64,000 nt of DNA from Schistosoma haematobium. Taxonomy: Eukaryota; Platyhelminthes; Trematoda; Strigeidida; Schistosomatidae. The position numbers were made by a program, and so were the translations under genes. The notes below the pieces were generated by a model that was given only the letters and a program-made list of their open reading frames with translations, did not search any database and had not been told where the DNA came from. The DNA lies in assembly GCF_000699445.3 (NCBI RefSeq), contig NC_067197.1:13522152-13586151 (forward strand), in the 5' to 3' direction. Positions 58,336-64,000 of this stretch are shown here, piece by piece (positions within the stretch are counted from its first letter, which is position 1; the number at the start of each line of letters is the position of its first letter).

Positions 58336-60621
58336 ATGAAAATCTCATCTTTGTCTAAAGGAAAAAAATATTTCAAGCATAATAGGTTATTTTGGTAAAT
58401 TATTCATAGTTTGTAGCAAGTATGATATAGAACATGAGTCAAGTAAGGTAGAGTGTTACAACATTGATGTTCAAATCTATTCTATTTAAATGTTCCCGGA
58501 ACAACTAAATGTGAAGATAATGATGGTTGAGTAGGAAGATTTATTTAAAATGTAGTCAAAGATATCGTAGGATGTAATGTCTAAGTTGATTAATTATCGG
58601 AATAGCTACTTTCTATAACGAATTGGAACTTGATCTAGTCAGATAGTTGTGTGTCCAGTAAAACTAACATGGTCAACATCAATGCCGAATGCTTACATAG
58701 CAATCTATTTTTGAGGGCTATTCACAATTAGAATGCTGATTAATATGTTGACAAGCTTAGAATTATTAAAACTATGAGCTCATTTCATGATATGAACTAA
58801 ATAGGTTTCTACAATAATTACACGTTAATGAATTTACTTTTTGTTCCAAATATTTAAACCATATGAAATTATTATACCTAGAACTTGAATTTTCGCTATA
58901 CCGCGTACAAATTGAGCACTTGAACGCTTGAATCTTTCAAGTTTCAAGTTGGGAGACAGAAGATGAGTGGTAAGGAATCTTATTCCAACCAGTCAAATAT
59001 GATACAAACACTCGAGTATTTATATTTTTTAGTAAAAACAAAATCATCCAATCCGTATGCAGTGGTTTTTAGCATTTGCTCAATCGGGAATCTATACGTC
59101 AGGATTCTGGAATATTCTTCTGAGCGGTGATTGGATGGAATGTCTTCGTCTCTTTCAGAGTTTCTAATAGCTTCCTTGAGCTCACTGACAGCCATCCCCA
59201 CAAAAATGTCTTAAAAAAGATTTATTACCATTATATAGTAGTATTCATATTTACTTAGGGAATCCTAAGTAAATATTTTTCCAAACTTGATTCAAACTTT
59301 TATACAGTGAAAGTAGTCTAACCATGAAACTATTGAAAAATTATGTATAAAATACAAGCAAAATATTCACTGAAACATTATACAGGAGAGAGTGTTTTCA
59401 TAAAGGAGGAGAAAACTTGACTCACATGTCCTCGTCGTGCCTCCTGGATAGTGGGACAGATGACCCATGAATCAACGTGAGCTCTAACCCGGGTGTTAGA
59501 GATAGGTCTAATCATCCACTCGACCGATACCCTCCAACCGATTACAAAATCCACAAAGAATCACAGTACAATTACTCTTGGATGGGAAAACAAGTAAAAA
59601 TTGACAAAAGTGGTGTATGTAATGTACGGGGTTGCTCCTTACAGGGCAAACTCCAACCGGTTGCAAAAACAGCTATTCTAGCTCCGGTAGTTGTGCCCTG
59701 CTTCGATGTGGCTTGTTTTTCTCCAGGAGGGCCTACTAGGCTTCACTAACTTGTTTGAATGAAAGGGGAATTGTTTTCATAAAGATATCTGTCATGAAGC
59801 GATTTTATTCTGGAACGCATAAAATAGCATATATAAACAAGTAATTTTTCAATGGTAATATATAATATTTCTTAGTTCATGAACAAAAATTTATTGACTA
59901 AAATTAGAAAAGAATAAGAACAAAAGAAGGTATAAAAAGGGATTGTTTTTATTCTCACCCAGTAATTGAAAACGGAATTATTAAATGACTGAAAAAATTA
60001 TTTAGGCATATTGTAGTAATAAAAAAGAAAATAAGTTTCAGAATATAAAAAAGAAAGAAAAATAAAAGACAATAAAATGTAATTAGACGGACCATAACAA
60101 AAAAAATTGGTCGATTTAAGGAAAAGAGAGTGAGGTGGTTTTATGACATTAAATGTTTTAAGTATAGTAGAAGAAATAGAACAAATTTCATATGGATATA
60201 TAATTTGAGATTCAATTCGTGAATAGAACGAAAAGAAACAAACACATAGTGTGCAAGTTGATGGAGATTATTTATATCACAAACTGATCTAGGTTAGACA
60301 TCCATTAGAGATCAGAAAACATCGGACAGCTATTTTATCATAGTATGGGACTAAGTGTTCAGTGTTTCCTGATGTCTAGTGGATATCCATTTTTGATCAT
60401 TCGGTGATATTGATAAAAATACTCTACTTTTCAGATGTTTTTATCCATATTACATTTTCATTAAATAACTAGTGTTCACATGGTTTTCCACTATTATGTT
60501 TTATATGTAACCACTGCTGTCCCATATTAACCACATAGAACAAAATTTCCATAACCCCCTAAATAAACCTAGCTCCGTTATAGCAGTGAAAAGAATAAAC
60601 TGCACTTTGACGACAGAGTTC

Positions 60622-60680
60622 GATCGAGAATGCTGGTGAGTGGTCTACGCTCCTCCACAAGGGGTAACAGGCGTAAGTAG
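60622..60680 (+). mobile_element. RTE-like 3'-terminal scrap
   Basis: About 60 bp matching the very 3' end of the RTE-like family (CGAGAATGCTGGTGAGTGGT, then GGGGTAACAGGCGTAAGTAG). It is an extreme 5' truncation. No clear target-site duplication. Confidence 0.75.
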
Positions 60681-63600
60681 TAAGTGATGACAGCAGCTGA
60701 TTAGGTTTGATTGAAGATTCACATTGTGAGGCATCAACAGAGCTCTCATTAATTACCGAACTACCAAAATAAAACATTGGTATCTTGGTTTGATTCATAT
60801 ATTCGACCAGTTGTTTTCACGAATGTGTCTATACGATAAATTGTTTAATAAACCCTGTCTCAAGATCACATTTCTTAACTTTGAAAATACGGCTTGAAAT
60901 ATAACTCGACTGAAAACATTGTAAGTAGTTTGCTCGCTGAAATGCTTTGTGCTGAAAATCCTATACTGTACCAAAAATACTGAATAAAGCTAATAATAAT
61001 AACAATAATGACTTTAGTGAGATTCAAGATTCTTCACAACCTCATACTGAGGAATATATTTGTCCGACTATTTTATATATCCAAAATATCTTTTAAATCT
61101 CACATTAAAACGTTCCAAAACGTTCAATATTTTGATTAGGGCTGCTATAAAAAAAGATGTAAATATGAAAATGCTCACTGTTTTGGACTTCTAAACTGTC
61201 TTTTCAATTTTTACAATGAAGTGTCAATTTAACTTCAATCACTGAATCTAAAAAAATGGTAGACTTAAGTAAGAGAATGGAAGACAAATGATAAGTATAA
61301 TTACAACAAAGGTAATTTTTATATCTGTCTTCATTTTGTCTCGAGAGTTATTTTTTTTTGAAAAATTTATATATCTTTTATTACCTATGCCAACAACAAA
61401 CAGATGAAATTTGAAACATCATTACTGAGTTGTGTCAACAGATACTCGGTTTGAAAAATGTTTATAGTTGAATTTCATTATATATTGACATCAGTTTGGG
61501 CTGCTATTAGAAACTAAGAAGCATTAGTGACAAGTCTTCTAATTGAACGCTAGATTCGGTTCCTAAGCTCTACTAGTAACCCTCAGGCTAGATCTACACA
61601 GCAACTTGAGCGCGCGAGAAAATGCGCAAAATACTCAAGAAACACCTTACTCTAAAAGTCCGTTCATGTACAGCAAATCTAGGGATTTTATAGTATTTTA
61701 AATGGCCTTGGGTTTACGGAAAATTCTGGAACGCTACTAAACATAGTAGCAGTATAGGTAACCATCCAATCAGAAACTCGACATGTGACTTTTCACCTTC
61801 TAGATGTTTTTGACAAAACTTCTAGTGAGTGCTGATTGGATAAGATGCTTCTCAATGTTTTCAGAGCCTTTTTGGCTTTTTTTCAAGGAGTCTTTTGGAT
61901 CCCCCAACAATTAGATAGCTGTTTTGTCCTATTTTGGGGTCCCTCAACACTGATCATCATTGGCTTCAAGTGGGATGGGATCAAAAAAATTCAAGTCACG
62001 TGGCAAGTGGATTACTTTTAAATCATTCAATTGAAATTCGACTTCAGATAATTCGTGATAGTGGGCTACAACCATACTATGTAACTGATGAACAACTAAT
62101 TTACGCTTGACATGAATGAAGTGAACATGAAGGATAGGATTGAAACTATGTAAAAGTGTAAAAACGAAATGAAATTTGGGAAGTATAGATAATAAATTTT
62201 ATTGCTAAATTTTGATGCCTTTTTTCTATTAGAAAAAAACAGAAAACTATTGAGCAATTCCATGAACAAGTGTTAAGTTTTCATTGACGAAGACTATTAT
62301 CCTTATAGAGGGACTTGTGGAGATTATAGAATTTTCATAGTTTACGTTTCGTAGTTCTAGTGAGAAGTCATAACTAGTAAACTTCAACCAAGTCGGGTTT
62401 GTGATAGTTATCCAGATCACTGAAAATAACCGTTTATTATCGCGAATCAAATACAGACCAGTACACCATTGGATGGCAGATGGCACACGCAGAGACTGAA
62501 TGTTTAAGGCTTGATCTCGGACGAGTTCATGGATATTCACTCCTGACAAGTCTTATACTAAGATGAATCAGCTGACCAGTGCTGTCTGGTTTTTACTGGT
62601 CGTCTAGATAAGATTAGTTAGAAATACAAACTATGATAGATTTTTGTACCAATTCATTGAAAGATGGAAGAAATTCATAAGAACTTTCGTCTAAATTTGA
62701 TCGAATAGTTTCACAGTATTTGGGCGCCAAGTTGATGTGAGACATTAAAGAGGAAGAATATATTGGTAAAATCTCAGAGAATTAATTTAAATTTCTCTGA
62801 ATAATCGAAATTCTAGGACCTATATACAATAATAGTACTTTCAAGGTGTTCCTCATCCACTAGCCGAACGAGAGATCAAACAAAACCATTAGATTTTTGC
62901 CAAGGATTATACTAATTTACAGCCATTGGTTTAGTCATATGTACTCCAGATTGTGGGAAACTTAATGTTATTGATAATTACGTTTCAGTGTTATTAAATG
63001 ATGGGTAGTATTAGACTATAAGATATAATATTTGCTCTATTCAAAATCATATTAACACGATATCCTCACTGAATAATACTGTTTTCATTAGGTTATACTC
63101 TAATATAAAGTGAAATTTATACACATATATTAAACCAGTCAATTTTCTGATCAGTCATCTAAATCTTAGTAAAATGGAAGTTTAAGAAATATGGAGTTTT
63201 GAACTTTGACTCAGTGATCTAAAAGTATGACATAGCCCAAAATGAGGAATTTGAAGGTGTTGTATTAGATGAGTTGAATAGTTTGACGATTATGCTCTAA
63301 CTGTCTCTCTTGATAACCTCCTCAACTCATATTTCAAAAAAAAGGAAGACCTATTTTTGAAACAGTTGATGATTTTGTCTAGAAAAATAATAGAAGCCTA
63401 ATAATTAAAACATTCAGCTCATAGTTCCAATCCAACAAAAACTTCATTTAACAGTTCAACATAAAATTCAAGCAATAATTATAAAGCTGGAAAAATAACT
63501 TTCTGTTCATATTTAATTAACTCGTTTAATAGATTGATCATGTGACGTAACACCAGAAAAAATATCAGGGGTTAGAGGTAATTTCTTTAACTTGGGTATT

Positions 63601-63789
63601 TATTTATTGATTAGTTACAATTAAATAAAAATGAACGATCGTCATAAGCACATGATTACATTCTTTTTTCATTAAGAACACAATAATTTACACACATATA
63701 AAAAAGTATATTTTGTTTCCATTGAAATTATTTTTACTCATTTATACATGATATACGTATTAACTAATTAAAGAGAAAATTAAAATAGA

Positions 63790-64000
63790 ATATCAGAAGA
63801 GGTTTTGTGGATATTATGGTAATTTTAATAGTTAAGATCATGAGTCAATTGAAGCTAGACTACTATTGAAAACCTAGAAGCACCAGATGGTCACTTTGTC
63901 CTATTGTGGGACTCCTCAGCAGTGCGCCTCGCGAGATTCGAACACAGGACTTATCAGTCTCGCGCGCTAGATCATAGAATAGTTGGATTGTGCACAAAGG
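63790..64000 (-). repeat. Family B SINE, runs off the window
   Basis: The minus strand shows tail (GATCATGAGTCAATTGAAGC on plus), a hammerhead at 63880-63925 and a tRNA-like head with B-box-like GATTCGAACAC. The ribozyme core CTGAGGA is intact but the G of GAAA has become A (GGACAAAG), which should inactivate it. The unit continues past the end of the window. Confidence 0.72.

Larger units (their letters stand above)
58336..64000. other. Intergenic, mostly unassigned, with scraps of repeats
   Basis: 59400-59755 is clearly more GC-rich and has a 90-codon open frame (SNPGVRDRSNHPLDRYPPTD region); it looks like a fragment of an unidentified element. 59041-59200 and 61735-61880 share a motif (GTGATTGGATGGAATG versus GTGCTGATTGGATAAGATG) and may be related old repeats. 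60285-60400 is a palindromic family B remnant. Near 60930-60985 the repeat with LCAENPILYQK recurs (compare 7.1 kb). 62300-62610 is a decayed plus-strand family B unit. No host exon was recognised. Confidence 0.45.

Noticed and set aside
59477..59749. Host gene exon
   Set aside because: GC-rich, 90 codons open, but no convincing splice sites and composition like other dispersed element fragments in the window.

Overview
The window looks like nuclear DNA of a schistosome blood fluke (genus Schistosoma or a close relative); the species cannot be told from what I can see. The DNA is AT-rich, genes are sparse with very long introns, and most recognisable content is repetitive. The best taxonomic markers are tRNA-headed SINE-like repeats carrying hammerhead ribozymes (one family matches the known schistosome Sm-alpha ribozyme type) and single-ORF endonuclease/reverse-transcriptase non-LTR elements of the RTE-like kind.

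Host gene, about 1.5-33.6 kb, + strand. Four exons with consensus splice sites (1535-1665, 7698-7755, 21099-21667, 32877-33588) join with consistent reading phase into 489 codons plus a stop, the 3' part of a larger gene. The protein is rich in Asn, Thr, Ser and Gln, has no domain I recognise, and carries a possible PP1-docking RVKF motif. Its introns (about 6, 13 and 11 kb) hold most of the repeats of the first half. No host exon was recognised from 33.6 to 64 kb.

Mobile DNA. (1) RTE-like elements: a full-length copy at 50835-54045 with 14-bp target-site duplications and one 2-base frameshift; a near-complete decayed copy (15681-18870) abutting an internally deleted copy (14204-15680); a 5'-truncated copy with target-site duplications (24007-24932); 3' scraps at 27.6 and 60.6 kb; and two short solo 5'-end elements (31900-32036, 45513-45656), each with its own target-site duplication. 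(2) Three SINE-like families, called A, B and C here, each with a tRNA-like A/B-box head followed by a hammerhead-type motif. Family A (Sm-alpha-like) and family B include copies whose catalytic core looks intact; family C lacks a convincing stem I. (3) MITE-like and fold-back elements at 11.2, 34.8, 50.4 and 56.8 kb. (4) A chimeric block at 57.4-58.3 kb in which about 400 nt of the 5' end of 18S rRNA is joined to another repeat and lies between inverted family C copies.

Two patterns stand out. SINE copies repeatedly occur as inverted (head-to-head or tail-to-tail) pairs. One family B locus (41.85-42.42 kb) is instead a head-to-tail dimer with two hammerheads about 400 nt apart, with self-complementary stem III strands, as expected if the repeat moves through multimeric or circular RNA. 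Splicing, ribozyme activity and family names are inferred from sequence reading only.
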